Assembly: GCA_964579325.1 (NCBI GenBank)
Contig: CAZOHN010000082.1
Coordinates: 1 to 14,441, forward strand
Length of the DNA stretch: 14,441 nt
Origin: CAZOHN01 sp964579325
GTDB taxonomy: Bacteria > Pseudomonadota > Alphaproteobacteria > Rhodobacterales > Rhodobacteraceae
Direction: 5' to 3'
The notes beneath the pieces were generated by a model. It ran no database searches. It saw only the letters and a list, made by a program, of their open reading frames with translations, and was not told the DNA's origin. The position numbers were made by a program, and so were the translations under genes. Positions 1 to 6,399 of this stretch are shown here, in pieces. Position 1 is the stretch's first letter, and the number at the start of each line of letters is the position of its first letter.

Positions 1-139
1 CGTCGATCTGGTCGTAGGCCTTGAACTCGCCGAAATACTTCGTGATCGCAGCCGTCAGCGTCGTCTTGCCGTGGTCAACGTGACCAATCGTGCCAACGTT
101 CACGTGCGGTTTCGTCCGTTCGAACTTTGCCTTTGCCAT
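1..139 (-). CDS. tuf: Elongation factor Tu, N-terminal part (cut by window edge)
   Basis: EF-Tu is the GTPase that delivers aminoacyl-tRNA to the ribosome. The first 46 residues are visible: an MAKAKFERTKPHVNVGTIGH start, then the P-loop GHVDHGKT, then LTAAITKYFGEFKAYDQID. These match the family start closely. The ATG is at 137-139; the gene runs off the left edge. The gene upstream on the same strand is a lipoprotein and not fusA, so this looks like the separate tuf copy rather than the one in the str operon; that is an inference from the neighbour only. A promoter-like sequence lies in the 90-bp gap upstream. Confidence 0.97.
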   Translation of the reverse strand, partial: MAKAKFERTKPHVNVGTIGHVDHGKTTLTAAITKYFGEFKAYDQID

Positions 140-196
140 CTCGCGTGCGGCGCCTCGTTCAGGGGGGCCAGACCGGCCCGGTTCAACATCGCGGGC

Positions 197-225
197 CAGA
201 TATTCGGGGGCAGGGGAAAAATCAA
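197..225 (-). promoter_or_regulatory. Candidate sigma70-type promoter for tuf
   Basis: On the minus strand, TTGATT (220-225) and TATCTG (197-202) are separated by 17 bp, upstream of the tuf ATG at 139. The -35 box is good and the -10 box is weaker. A short GGGCC/GGCCC hairpin (165-179) lies in the leader. The call rests on motif and position only. Confidence 0.4.
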
Positions 226-229
226 GCGA

Positions 230-892
230 TCAGTTGGCGGGGGCCGCTGGAGCCGTCGGTTGCGCCGTCGGCTGCGCAGGCAGGTTGGCCGAGGCAACAG
301 CCGCCTTGCGCGCCGCTTCGGCAACTTCGGCCACCACCTCGGGCGACGGTGGCGGGAACCGCTGGAACCAGGCGGCGTTCTCCTCCAGCCACCCCTCCAT
401 GGCCGCTACCGCGTTGCGGGTGAGGACTTCCATCTGCTGCTCGCGCGTGCGGGTCAGGCCCGAACCCACGAAGGTCTCGCCCGACGACCCCTCGAAGATC
501 GTGAGCTGCTTTGGCTCGGCGTTCAGCTTCTCCTGGAGCGCGTCGTCGAACAGCGTCAGCGAGACCACGACAACGGACTTCGGCGAAACCACCAGGGGCA
601 CGCCGGGCACCGCAAGCGCATAGGCATCGACCGCGACAGCGAGGTGATAAAGCCGCCCGCCCTCGTACCGACGCAAACGCGCGTCGATCTCTTCACGGAA
701 CGACGCCTCCCACTCGGAGTCGGTCGCCGGTCTCGACGGGGGCACCGGCTTGGCGTTGTCGGCCACCACGATCGAATAGCCGAGATGGAAGTCGCCAAGC
801 TCCTTCACCGGGCTGTCTTCCACCGGCTTCGCCGCGCAGGCTGCAAGCAGGGAAAGGGCGGCGGCGGCGAAAAGCAGGCGGACTGGCAGCAT
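230..892 (-). CDS. Predicted outer-surface or periplasmic lipoprotein, family not recognised
   Basis: A 220-residue protein with a lipoprotein signal: hydrophobic residues 6-18 end in the lipobox LAAC, with the lipidated Cys at 19. The next residues are AAKPVED, with no Asp at +2. The mature part is mixed alpha/beta with a hydrophobic beta-like stretch around VVSPKSVVVVSLTLFDD, and ends in an Ala/Pro/Gln/Thr-rich tail (ANLPAQPTAQPTAPAAPAN) that is probably disordered. The ATG at 892 gives an immediate signal peptide; no strong Shine-Dalgarno is visible. It lies 90 bp upstream of tuf on the same strand and is divergent from the P450 gene. I do not recognise a family and assign no function. Confidence 0.85.
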   Translation of the reverse strand: MLPVRLLFAAAALSLLAACAAKPVEDSPVKELGDFHLGYSIVVADNAKPVPPSRPATDSEWEASFREEIDARLRRYEGGRLYHLAVAVDAYALAVPGVPLVVSPKSVVVVSLTLFDDALQEKLNAEPKQLTIFEGSSGETFVGSGLTRTREQQMEVLTRNAVAAMEGWLEENAAWFQRFPPPSPEVVAEVAEAARKAAVASANLPAQPTAQPTAPAAPAN

Positions 893-966
893 GGGCGGGG
901 CTCCGGCAAGATGACCACCCGCATACCCGATGCCCCGCTGCGGCGCAATCGCGCGACACCCGCGCG

Positions 967-995
967 CTTTTCGCCGAACGCCGCCGCGCTATATT
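967..995 (+). promoter_or_regulatory. Weak candidate promoter for the P450 gene
   Basis: TATATT at 990-995 is a good -10 box in an otherwise GC-rich divergent intergenic region. CTTTTC at 967-972 lies 17 bp upstream and is a poor -35. The leader would be short and contains GGCGAGGAG just before the ATG. Confidence 0.3.
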
Positions 996-1019
996 GCATG
1001 TGGCGAGGAGACCCGCCCC

Positions 1020-2420
1020 ATGCCCCGAGACGACACGCCCCACGACGCCTCCGCCCCCCGCGAGAACGCGGGCCGCGCCTACCCCGTCCGCGTGCCCCTC
1101 GTGACCGAACCGCTCGGCATCCTCGGCTCGCTCCGTGCCGCACGGGAGAACGTGCTCGCCATCATCCCCGAGATCGCCACGCGCCAGCCCATCGTCTCGG
1201 GCCGCACCGCGATCGTGCGCTGGCACATGGTGATGGACCCCGAGGCCAACCGGCGCGTGCTCAAGGATGCCGTCGAGAACTACCCAAAGTCCGACGTCAC
1301 CAAGAACATCCTGCGCCCCGCCATCGGCGAAAGCCTGTTCATCGCGGAAGGCAAGGAATGGCTCTGGCAGCGCCGCACGGCCGCGCCGGTGTTCTCCGCC
1401 CGCAACATCCGCAACCTCGCCCCCTTCATGACCGCCGCCGCCGAACGCGCCGCCGACCGCCTCGCCGCCCAGACCGGCCGCGCCGCGAACCTCTTCGACG
1501 AGATGGTGGCGGCGACCTTCGAGGTCATCTCCGACGTCACCTTCTCGGGCGACGACTCCTTCGACCGCCTCTCGGTGCACAAGGCCATCGACATGTACAT
1601 CGCCGAGACCGCGCGCGTCTCGCTGATGGATGTGGTCGGCGTGCCGACCTGGGTCCCGCGCCCCGCCCGCCTCTTCGCGACCGGCGCGATGAAGGAGATG
1701 AAGCGGGTGGCCGACCAGGCCATCGAGACCCGCAAGGAGCGCGGCGCGCGCCCCGTCCCCGACCTCCTCGACCTCCTCCTCGAGGGCGAGGACCCCAAGT
1801 CGCAGCGCCGGATGACCACGCCGGAACTCCGCGACAACCTCCTCACCTTCATCGTCGCGGGCCACGAGACCACAGCCCTCACCCTCGCCTGGTCGCTCTA
1901 CCTCCTCGCCTTCGACCCCACCGTGCAGGACCGCGCCCGGGCCGAGGCGCAGGCCGTCCTCCAGGGCCGCGCCGCCGCCGCCGATGACGTCCCCCGCCTG
2001 CCCTACATCCGCCAGGTGATCGACGAGGCGCTGCGGCTCTACCCGCCAGCGGCCTTCCTCTCCCGCACCGCGCAAGCCGCCGACACGCTCTGCGGCCGCG
2101 AGGTCCGCCCCGGCGACACCGTGATGCTGCCGGTCTACGCGCTCCACCGCCACCACCTGCTGTGGGACGACCCCCACGCCTTCGATCCCGACCGCTTCGC
2201 CGATCCCAAGGCGGTCGACCGCTACGCCTACCTCCCCTTCGGCGACGGCCCGCGCATCTGCATCGGCGCGAGCTTCGCGCTGCAGGAGGCCGTCATCATC
2301 CTCGCAACCCTCGTCTCCCGCTTCCGCTTCGCCCGCGTGCCGGGACGCGAGCCGAAACCCGTCCTGATCCTGACCCTGCGCCCCGAGGGCGGCGTCTGGC
2401 TGAAGGTCGAACCAGCCTGA
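1020..2420 (+). CDS. Cytochrome P450
   Basis: A 466-residue haem-thiolate monooxygenase, close to full family length. The visible signatures are the I-helix oxygen-binding motif AGHETT (G281-T285), the K-helix ExxR (E336 and R339 in EALRLYP), and the haem loop FGDGPRICIG with the Cys ligand at about 414. No signal peptide or membrane anchor is seen, so it is probably cytosolic and dependent on separate redox partners; none are encoded here. I chose the ATG at 1020 over an in-frame upstream ATG at 930 because GAGGAG lies 8-13 bp before it and the upstream 30 residues look non-coding. The substrate cannot be told from sequence. It is monocistronic here and converges on the GYF_2 genes. Confidence 0.95.
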   Translation: MPRDDTPHDASAPRENAGRAYPVRVPLVTEPLGILGSLRAARENVLAIIPEIATRQPIVSGRTAIVRWHMVMDPEANRRVLKDAVENYPKSDVTKNILRPAIGESLFIAEGKEWLWQRRTAAPVFSARNIRNLAPFMTAAAERAADRLAAQTGRAANLFDEMVAATFEVISDVTFSGDDSFDRLSVHKAIDMYIAETARVSLMDVVGVPTWVPRPARLFATGAMKEMKRVADQAIETRKERGARPVPDLLDLLLEGEDPKSQRRMTTPELRDNLLTFIVAGHETTALTLAWSLYLLAFDPTVQDRARAEAQAVLQGRAAAADDVPRLPYIRQVIDEALRLYPPAAFLSRTAQAADTLCGREVRPGDTVMLPVYALHRHHLLWDDPHAFDPDRFADPKAVDRYAYLPFGDGPRICIGASFALQEAVIILATLVSRFRFARVPGREPKPVLILTLRPEGGVWLKVEPA

Positions 2421-2473
2421 CCCTGATCGGCGACCCGGACCCGCCCCCCCCCGCTCAATGACCGTCCTCGCGG

Positions 2474-2651
2474 CCCGGGGTTGCCCCGGGGTGCCCCGGG
2501 GGTGCCCCGGGGGTGCCCCNNNNNNNNNNNNNNNNNNNNNNNNNNNNNNNNNNNNNNNNNNNNNNNNNNNNNNNNNNNNNNNNNNNNNNNNNNNNNNNNN
2601 NNNNNNNNNNNNNNNNNNNGGGGTGCCCCGGGGGTGCCCCGGGGGTGCCCC
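2474..2651. repeat. GC-rich 11-bp tandem repeat, interrupted by the assembly gap
   Basis: The unit CCCCGGGGGTG repeats every 11 bp. TGCCCC occurs at 2482, 2492, 2503 and 2514 on the left of the gap and at 2624, 2635 and 2646 on the right. Each unit contains the self-complementary CCCCGGGG, so strong stem-loops can form on either strand. The array sits between convergent genes (P450 ending at 2420, GYF_2 protein ending at 2668) and could act as a two-way transcription block, although it lacks a T-run. Translations through it are low-complexity Gly/Pro/Ala/Cys and not genes. Confidence 0.9.
2520..2619. other. Assembly gap (100 Ns)
   Basis: Exactly 100 undetermined bases. This is the usual placeholder length for a gap of unknown size, and it has identical tandem repeat on both sides. 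The true length of the repeat array is therefore unknown, and a longer insertion cannot be excluded. Confidence 0.99.
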
Positions 2652-2667
2652 AGAGGGCGCGTCTCCG

Positions 2668-3378
2668 TCAGGGGCCCTCGGGCACCCGGACGAACAGGAT
2701 GTTCTCGTCGGATACGATGGTATCGGGCCCGGTCGCGGCGAACACGAAGGTGTCGCGAACCTGCTGGTTGCGGTCGTGGACTTCGCCATCCACGACATTC
2801 GTCGAGATCAGGTCGCGCACAAACTCGAACTTCCCGCCATCGACCGTGGCGATGGTATAGGTGCCCTTCTCGTGCGAGATGAAGATCGATCCGGCGAGGT
2901 TGCTCTCGGCCCGGAACAGCGTTGCACCCTCGATCCGGCCGTCCGGCAAGAGCTTCATCTGGACGATGGCACTGTAGGGCGTTCCCTGTACGGTCCAGGT
3001 AAAGCTATCGCTGATCCAGACACCCAGCATGAACGCCGCCGGATCGACCGGTGGTGCCATCCCGCCGTCCTGTCGCTGCCCCATCGTCGCAATGATCGAT
3101 TGCAGCGCCGGGACGGTAGAGGCCAGCGCCCAGTCCGCCATGCCGGGCATCCAGACATAGGTCGACGCGGCGGCCTCGGGCGTGCCGAGATGCCCGACGA
3201 ACCCGGCTTCATCGAGGGGGCCGACCTGCTGGCCGCCGACGGCGATGAAGATCTGCAACGCTGGCGCCTGCCCGAGTGTCGTCAAGGGCTGGCGCGGGTC
3301 GAGGCGCAGTCGTTCCTGCGCGGCGGCGGGAAGGCCGTTCAGCACCACCAGCAGCAGCAGAGAAATCAGTCGGACCAT
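2668..3378 (-). CDS. Secreted GYF_2-domain protein, second of a tandem pair
   Basis: A 236-residue protein with a Sec signal peptide (MVRLISLLLLVVLNGLPAAA, cleavage likely after AAA). A GYF_2-type (DUF4339-like) domain follows at about residues 40-95: IFIAVGGQQVGPLDEAGF and later YVWMPGMADWALAS, with the family's GP, W and GMADW pattern. The C-terminal half (GVWISDSF, LPDGRIEGA, GTYTIATV) looks beta-rich, perhaps lipocalin-like. GYF_2 domains are thought to bind other proteins; the partner is unknown. I prefer the ATG at 3378, because GAGG overlapping the upstream stop codon is well spaced, over the GTG at 3387. The stop-to-start gap is 10 bp, so it forms an operon with the next gene upstream and looks like its paralogue. 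Confidence 0.85.
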   Translation of the reverse strand: MVRLISLLLLVVLNGLPAAAQERLRLDPRQPLTTLGQAPALQIFIAVGGQQVGPLDEAGFVGHLGTPEAAASTYVWMPGMADWALASTVPALQSIIATMGQRQDGGMAPPVDPAAFMLGVWISDSFTWTVQGTPYSAIVQMKLLPDGRIEGATLFRAESNLAGSIFISHEKGTYTIATVDGGKFEFVRDLISTNVVDGEVHDRNQQVRDTFVFAATGPDTIVSDENILFVRVPEGP

Positions 3379-3388
3379 TGCGACCACC

Positions 3389-4114
3389 TCAATTTGAGAC
3401 CCGGAACGAACGCGAGCCCTGCTGGTTCTGGACCGTGTTCCTGTCGATCACCATCAGGAGCGTCGGTGTTGTATTGGTCGCGGTGGACGGCTGAGAATAG
3501 GCACTGCTCGAGGTGACCTGCGTGTTCGGGGTGAGTATGAAACTGGCTTCGCTCTTGGCTTCCGCCTTCCAGGTGCCCTGCGTTGAAATCGTCATGGTGA
3601 ATGGCCCGTAGGCGGTTTGGCTCGTCATCGTGCCAAAGCCCGTCTGCGTTCCATCAGCCCGGTAGGTTACCGACACCTGAAGTTCAGCCTGCCCAAGGCC
3701 CTCTACGGGCACCGTTTCCCGCGATTCCCAGGTTCCGACCAGGTAGGCGGCGGCGTCGAAAGCCACCTGCGGCGGCACGGCCGTCAGGAGCGGGGCAACC
3801 GAGGCGACGGTCGCGGCAGCCTGCCAGTCGGCCATGCCTTCCATCCAGACCAGCGTCTGTCGGGTGACCTCCCCGGCCGCGATCCTCGCCTTCAGCTGTT
3901 CGGCGTTGAACGGTCCCATGACCTGGCCATTGGCCGCGAAGAAGACCTTGAGCTCCTGCGGAGGCGGAGGCTCTGGCGGCAGCGGCGGGGGGGTCACCCC
4001 CGCGAAGGGCGGCGGCGCGGGCGGGCCGCCCTGCGCGACAGCGGTCGACGAAAACTGAGCCCAGCCAGACAGTAGTATCGCCGCAAGGACAGTCAGGACC
4101 CGAGAATGCAACAT
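3389..4114 (-). CDS. Secreted GYF_2-domain protein, first of a tandem pair
   Basis: A 241-residue protein with a signal peptide (probable cleavage after AVA at residue 27), then a proline-rich linker at about 30-53 (PPPLPPEPPPPQ). A GYF_2-type domain follows at about 54-110: FFAANGQVMGPFNAEQLK, then LVWMEGMADWQAA. The C-terminal beta-rich domain (LVGTWESRETVP, YRADGTQTGF, GTWKAEAKSEASF) resembles lipocalin-like stress or quality-control domains in general pattern only. It and the downstream gene share the same three-part layout, so they arose by duplication. The ATG at 4114 has GGGGTG upstream. It lies just downstream of the RHS remnants and might be an accessory of that locus or simply its neighbour. 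No enzyme motif is seen. Confidence 0.87.
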   Translation of the reverse strand: MLHSRVLTVLAAILLSGWAQFSSTAVAQGGPPAPPPFAGVTPPPLPPEPPPPQELKVFFAANGQVMGPFNAEQLKARIAAGEVTRQTLVWMEGMADWQAAATVASVAPLLTAVPPQVAFDAAAYLVGTWESRETVPVEGLGQAELQVSVTYRADGTQTGFGTMTSQTAYGPFTMTISTQGTWKAEAKSEASFILTPNTQVTSSSAYSQPSTATNTTPTLLMVIDRNTVQNQQGSRSFRVSN

Positions 4115-4134
4115 TGAAATTCACCCCGAGAGCA

Positions 4135-4167
4135 TCCGGTCCGCGGACGTTACGCGGACCATCCGGA
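4135..4167. repeat. Hairpin upstream of the GYF_2 operon
   Basis: GGTCCGCG (4138-4145) pairs with CGCGGACC (4153-4160) around a 7-nt loop, with partial extension outward by TCC/GGA. It lies 24 bp upstream of the GYF_2 start, in its probable leader. It could be an operator or attenuator, or the terminator of the RHS array. It differs in sequence from the palindromic elements further right. Confidence 0.5.
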
Positions 4168-4322
4168 CTCGCGCAACAGATTTTCAGACCACCCGTTGCT
4201 CTGGCCAAAGCCCAACTGGACCCGGCCTCCACAAGGCCCAACCCGCTCACTCGACCGGCTCCGGCGCGTCGGGCCGGTGGTGGCGGTCGGTGGCGGGGTC
4301 GTAGTCGCGCATCCGGTTCTGG

Positions 4323-4383
4323 GTGAGGAGCGCCCGGAAATCGGTCCGGTGGACCGATTTCAGCGCCGAACGGGCGGAGCCCC
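4323..4383 (+). repeat. Palindromic element, copy a
   Basis: It begins GTGAGG. The stem is GAAATCGGTCC (4337-4347), the loop GGT, and the other arm GGACCGATTTC (4351-4361). The outer arms are GCCCG and CGGGC, and it ends GCGGAGCCCC. It sits between the residues equivalent to ESGL and QNRM of the RHS core. The net insertion against intact cassettes is 63 bp, a multiple of three, and the minus-strand core frame stays open through it. Confidence 0.85.
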
Positions 4384-4422
4384 GGGGGAGGCCGGACTCC
4401 AGCTGGAACCGCTGGCCGGGGA

Positions 4423-4485
4423 GTGAGGCGCGCCCGGAAAACGGTCCGGGGGACCGTTTTCAGCGCTGAACGGGCGGAGCCCTCG
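4423..4485 (+). repeat. Palindromic element, copy b
   Basis: The stem is GAAAACGGTCC (4437-4447), the loop GGG, and the other arm GGACCGTTTTC (4451-4461). It is almost identical to copy f and lies at the same place in the RHS core, just after GTPLALR. The net insertion is 59 bp, giving a frameshift, and it brings in a TGA in the core frame. Confidence 0.88.
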
Positions 4486-4530
4486 CAGCGCGAGGGGCGT
4501 GCCGGTGCTGACGTGGACGCCGCCGAAAGG

Positions 4531-4575
4531 GTGAGGGCCGCCCGGACAAGGCTCCGGGGGAGCCTTGTCCGGCAA
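4531..4575 (+). repeat. Palindromic element, copy c
   Basis: It begins GTGAGG. The 14-bp stem is CCGGACAAGGCTCC (4542-4555), the loop GGG, and the other arm GGAGCCTTGTCCGG (4559-4572). RHS homology starts right at its left side (PFGGVHV) and stops on its right, so it marks the 5' border of remnant D. Copy g marks the same point in cassette B. Confidence 0.85.
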
Positions 4576-4621
4576 GAATGTGCGGTGCTGACTGAGCATG
4601 GCCTCTCAAGCTGCTTCCGGA

Positions 4622-5134
4622 TCAGGAATTGTCGTCTTCGGGATGCCCGTCCGGATCCCGGCGACCTCCGTGGTACCTCCACCAGTCCACACCCTCGATG
4701 ACGTCGCGATACGTTTTCTTGCGTTTCAGGAGCTCTTCAAGCTCCGTCAGGCTCTTCCGGCTTTTCTCGAATGACGATACGGCCTGAACGAGAAGCCTGC
4801 GGAAATCGTCAAGCGGGACCTGCTCCACGGACCTCAGGTCGGGCCCAAAGTAGACGAACGATTCAAGGAGCTTTGTCAGGATGGTTGGCAGGATGATTGC
4901 TTCCAGGATGATCTTGACCACCCCTCGAAAACGAGGCCAGCCGCACTCTCCCTCATAGCGAAAGATCTGACCCGCCGAGTCGAAGACTTTGCCGTGCTGG
5001 AAGTTCCCAATCGTTGGTACTCGGGAGAACGTGATGAAGCCATTGCGCTTCCTCACGATGTCCATGATCAGAAATTCGTGCGGCAAGTCTTCAATGACCA
5101 CAATCGGGTATGCGATATCGAGGGCGGAGATCAC
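4622..5134 (-). CDS. Putative immunity protein of cassette C, family not recognised
   Basis: A 170-residue protein. The GTG start at 5134 overlaps the stop codon of the upstream RHS tip (GTGA), so the two are translationally coupled in the usual toxin-immunity order. No signal peptide is seen. The middle holds a hydrophobic stretch (GVVKIILEAIILPTILTKLL) that could be an amphipathic helix or one membrane segment. A charged helical part (EKSRKSLTELEELLKRKKTY) follows and an acidic tail (GRRDPDGHPEDDNS) ends it. The motif TIGNFQHGKVFDSAG and the pattern EGECGWPRFRG are distinctive but I cannot assign a family. Base composition is less GC-rich than the RHS core, as expected for a transferred tip module. 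Its role is inferred from position. Confidence 0.75.
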   Translation of the reverse strand: MISALDIAYPIVVIEDLPHEFLIMDIVRKRNGFITFSRVPTIGNFQHGKVFDSAGQIFRYEGECGWPRFRGVVKIILEAIILPTILTKLLESFVYFGPDLRSVEQVPLDDFRRLLVQAVSSFEKSRKSLTELEELLKRKKTYRDVIEGVDWWRYHGGRRDPDGHPEDDNS

Positions 5135-6042
5135 AGTTCTGGCCTCGGCTCACATTCACAGTTTGGTGCGATCGGACCGACCACCGTTCCGACAGTCCAT
5201 GCAGGTGTCCTAAACAGGTGTCGCAAGAACGGATTGTACATCCTGTTTGCCGCCAATCCCTTGACGCGCCGCCAGTAGTCAGTCTTGGCGTGGAATGTGC
5301 TTGTCACGTAGTTCCCGTTGAGCGCACGAAACGGGTTGGAGCGACGGTCCAACCATCTGCCGAAGCTGCTTTGCCTGAGCCAACGGGCGGGCGCACTGTG
5401 CGAGAATTCCAGCCCTGCGCGCTTGATCCCGGTCGCGGCGAAACCGCCGCCGCCGGTCGCCGCTCCGAGGGCGAAGGCAACCAGGGCGTCGTTCATCGAA
5501 TAGCAACCGTCACCAAAGAGGAACTCAAGTGAGAAGTCCAATGCGAGGCTTCCGACGCCGGCAAGAAAAGCTGCGGCAAACAACGCCTGAACATACTCCC
5601 CCCTCGGGTCCGCATACCTCCCCGGGCTCTGCAACCCGTAGCCGTACACGCTCGCCCCGTCCACCAGCCCCAACGGGTCGGGCTGGAGGTAGCGCCCGGT
5701 GGTGGGGTCGTAGTCGCGCATCCAGTTCTGATGGAGGCCGGATTCGCTCTGGAACCACTGGCCCGGAAAGCGCAGCGCGAGGGGCGTGCCGCTTGCCACA
5801 TGCACCCCGCCGAAGGGGAGGTAACTCGCCTCCCACACCTTCGCGCCCGCGCCGTTCGTCGCGAAGACGGGGCGGCCGATGTGGTCCGTGCGGACGAAGT
5901 AGAGCACCCCGCCCTCGACCACTCCCACCGCGATGCCGTCCATCCAGACGTACTCGCGGACCAGCGTCGACGCCTGCGCGACCGGGTCCCAGAGATACTC
6001 CGCGATCCGGTTGCCGTCGGGGCCGTGGACGGCGTGGAGCAC
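5131..6042 (-). CDS. Orphan RHS C-terminal cassette C: RHS core plus unrecognised toxin tip
   Basis: A 303-residue, 5'-truncated RHS end. The first part is YD-repeat-associated core: LREYVWMDGIAVGVV, VRTDHIGRPVFATNGAG, GQWFQSESGLHQNWMRDYDP and LGLVDGASVYGYGL, ending at SPGRYADPRGEY. A hydrophobic linker with GDGCYS follows, then a tip of about 90 residues with FSHSAPARWLRQSS, NPFRALNGNYVTSTFHAKTD, NPFLRHLFRTPAW and GTVVGPIAPN. The tip's NGNYV...H...D stretch could hold catalytic residues; I do not recognise the family. The frame is open upstream to 6120, right after the stop of the previous immunity gene, and core-like sequence (DPLRGQQVARRLTQAGQVL) continues there, so the GTG at 6042 is a nominal start. 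No secretion signal is present, so expression and export are doubtful without a parent RHS gene. Confidence 0.85.
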   Translation of the reverse strand: MLHAVHGPDGNRIAEYLWDPVAQASTLVREYVWMDGIAVGVVEGGVLYFVRTDHIGRPVFATNGAGAKVWEASYLPFGGVHVASGTPLALRFPGQWFQSESGLHQNWMRDYDPTTGRYLQPDPLGLVDGASVYGYGLQSPGRYADPRGEYVQALFAAAFLAGVGSLALDFSLEFLFGDGCYSMNDALVAFALGAATGGGGFAATGIKRAGLEFSHSAPARWLRQSSFGRWLDRRSNPFRALNGNYVTSTFHAKTDYWRRVKGLAANRMYNPFLRHLFRTPAWTVGTVVGPIAPNCECEPRPEL

Positions 6043-6120
6043 CTGCCCGGCCTGGGTCAGGCGGCGGGCGACCTGCTGGCCGCGGAGAGGGTCACGAAAA
6101 AGACAGAGTGGCTGACCACC

Positions 6121-6399
6121 TCAATCTCCCCTAGACCGCCTCCCAACCGTGAACCAGATCGTCTGTGCGACGGCAACTCCGAGGGAGGAGAATAGCTCCG
6201 GGAAGATCGAATGCTGCGGAAGCATACTCTTCGAAAGAAATGCAGCGCCAACGAAGCCGACAGCAGCAAGGAGAGCGACTGCAAACGTGAGGGTCTCCTC
6301 GTTCTTGATCGTGCGGCGCTTCGCGGCCCTGAACCAGACGAAAAGACCAAGATTGGGCGCGAAAACAAGAACAAGAGAAAGAAAGTAGTCAATGGTCAT
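6121..6399 (-). CDS. Small membrane protein, putative immunity protein of cassette B
   Basis: A 92-residue protein with about three hydrophobic segments: DYFLSLVLVFAPNLGLFVWF, FAVALLAAVGFVGAAFL, and ELFSSLGVAVAQTIWFTV. The loop AAKRRTIKNEE between the first two is positively charged. Its ATG (6397-6399) overlaps the stop codon of the upstream tip (TGATG), indicating coupling. A membrane immunity protein fits a tip that is itself hydrophobic and may act on the membrane. No named family is recognised. The stop at 6121-6123 is followed directly by the core of cassette C. The role is inferred from position and topology. Confidence 0.72.
   Translation of the reverse strand: MTIDYFLSLVLVFAPNLGLFVWFRAAKRRTIKNEETLTFAVALLAAVGFVGAAFLSKSMLPQHSIFPELFSSLGVAVAQTIWFTVGRRSRGD

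Larger units (their letters stand above)
4195..4575 (-). pseudogene. Decayed RHS core remnant (cassette D), no toxin tip
   Basis: This region fills most of the 4115-4621 stretch, which has no intact gene. Minus-strand pieces match the RHS core of the other cassettes: PFGGVHVSTGTPLALR, then GQRFQLESGL, then QNRMRDYDP, then in another frame LGLVEAGSSW (core: LGLVDGASVY). Three palindromic elements interrupt it. The middle one (4423-4485) shifts the frame by a net 59 bp and adds a stop; the leftmost (4323-4383) is an in-frame net 63-bp insertion. The last core frame ends at a TGA at 4247-4249 after DAPEPVE. No tip or immunity gene follows, so this is a dead end of the array. Confidence 0.8.

Noticed and set aside
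71..1987. Long plus-strand open frame of 638 codons across the lipoprotein and P450 region
   Set aside because: It is Arg/Pro-rich, starts antisense to tuf and the lipoprotein gene, and runs in the wrong frame of the P450 gene, which has all its family motifs. It is a high-GC shadow.
693..2798. Minus-strand frame running through the P450 gene and the N gap
   Set aside because: It is translated through undetermined bases and antisense to a well-supported P450; the composition is typical of a shadow frame.
3684..4682. 332-codon minus-strand frame joining RHS remnant D to the GYF_2 gene
   Set aside because: It joins frame-shifted core pieces, translated palindromes and the wrong frame of the GYF_2 gene. 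It is not one protein.
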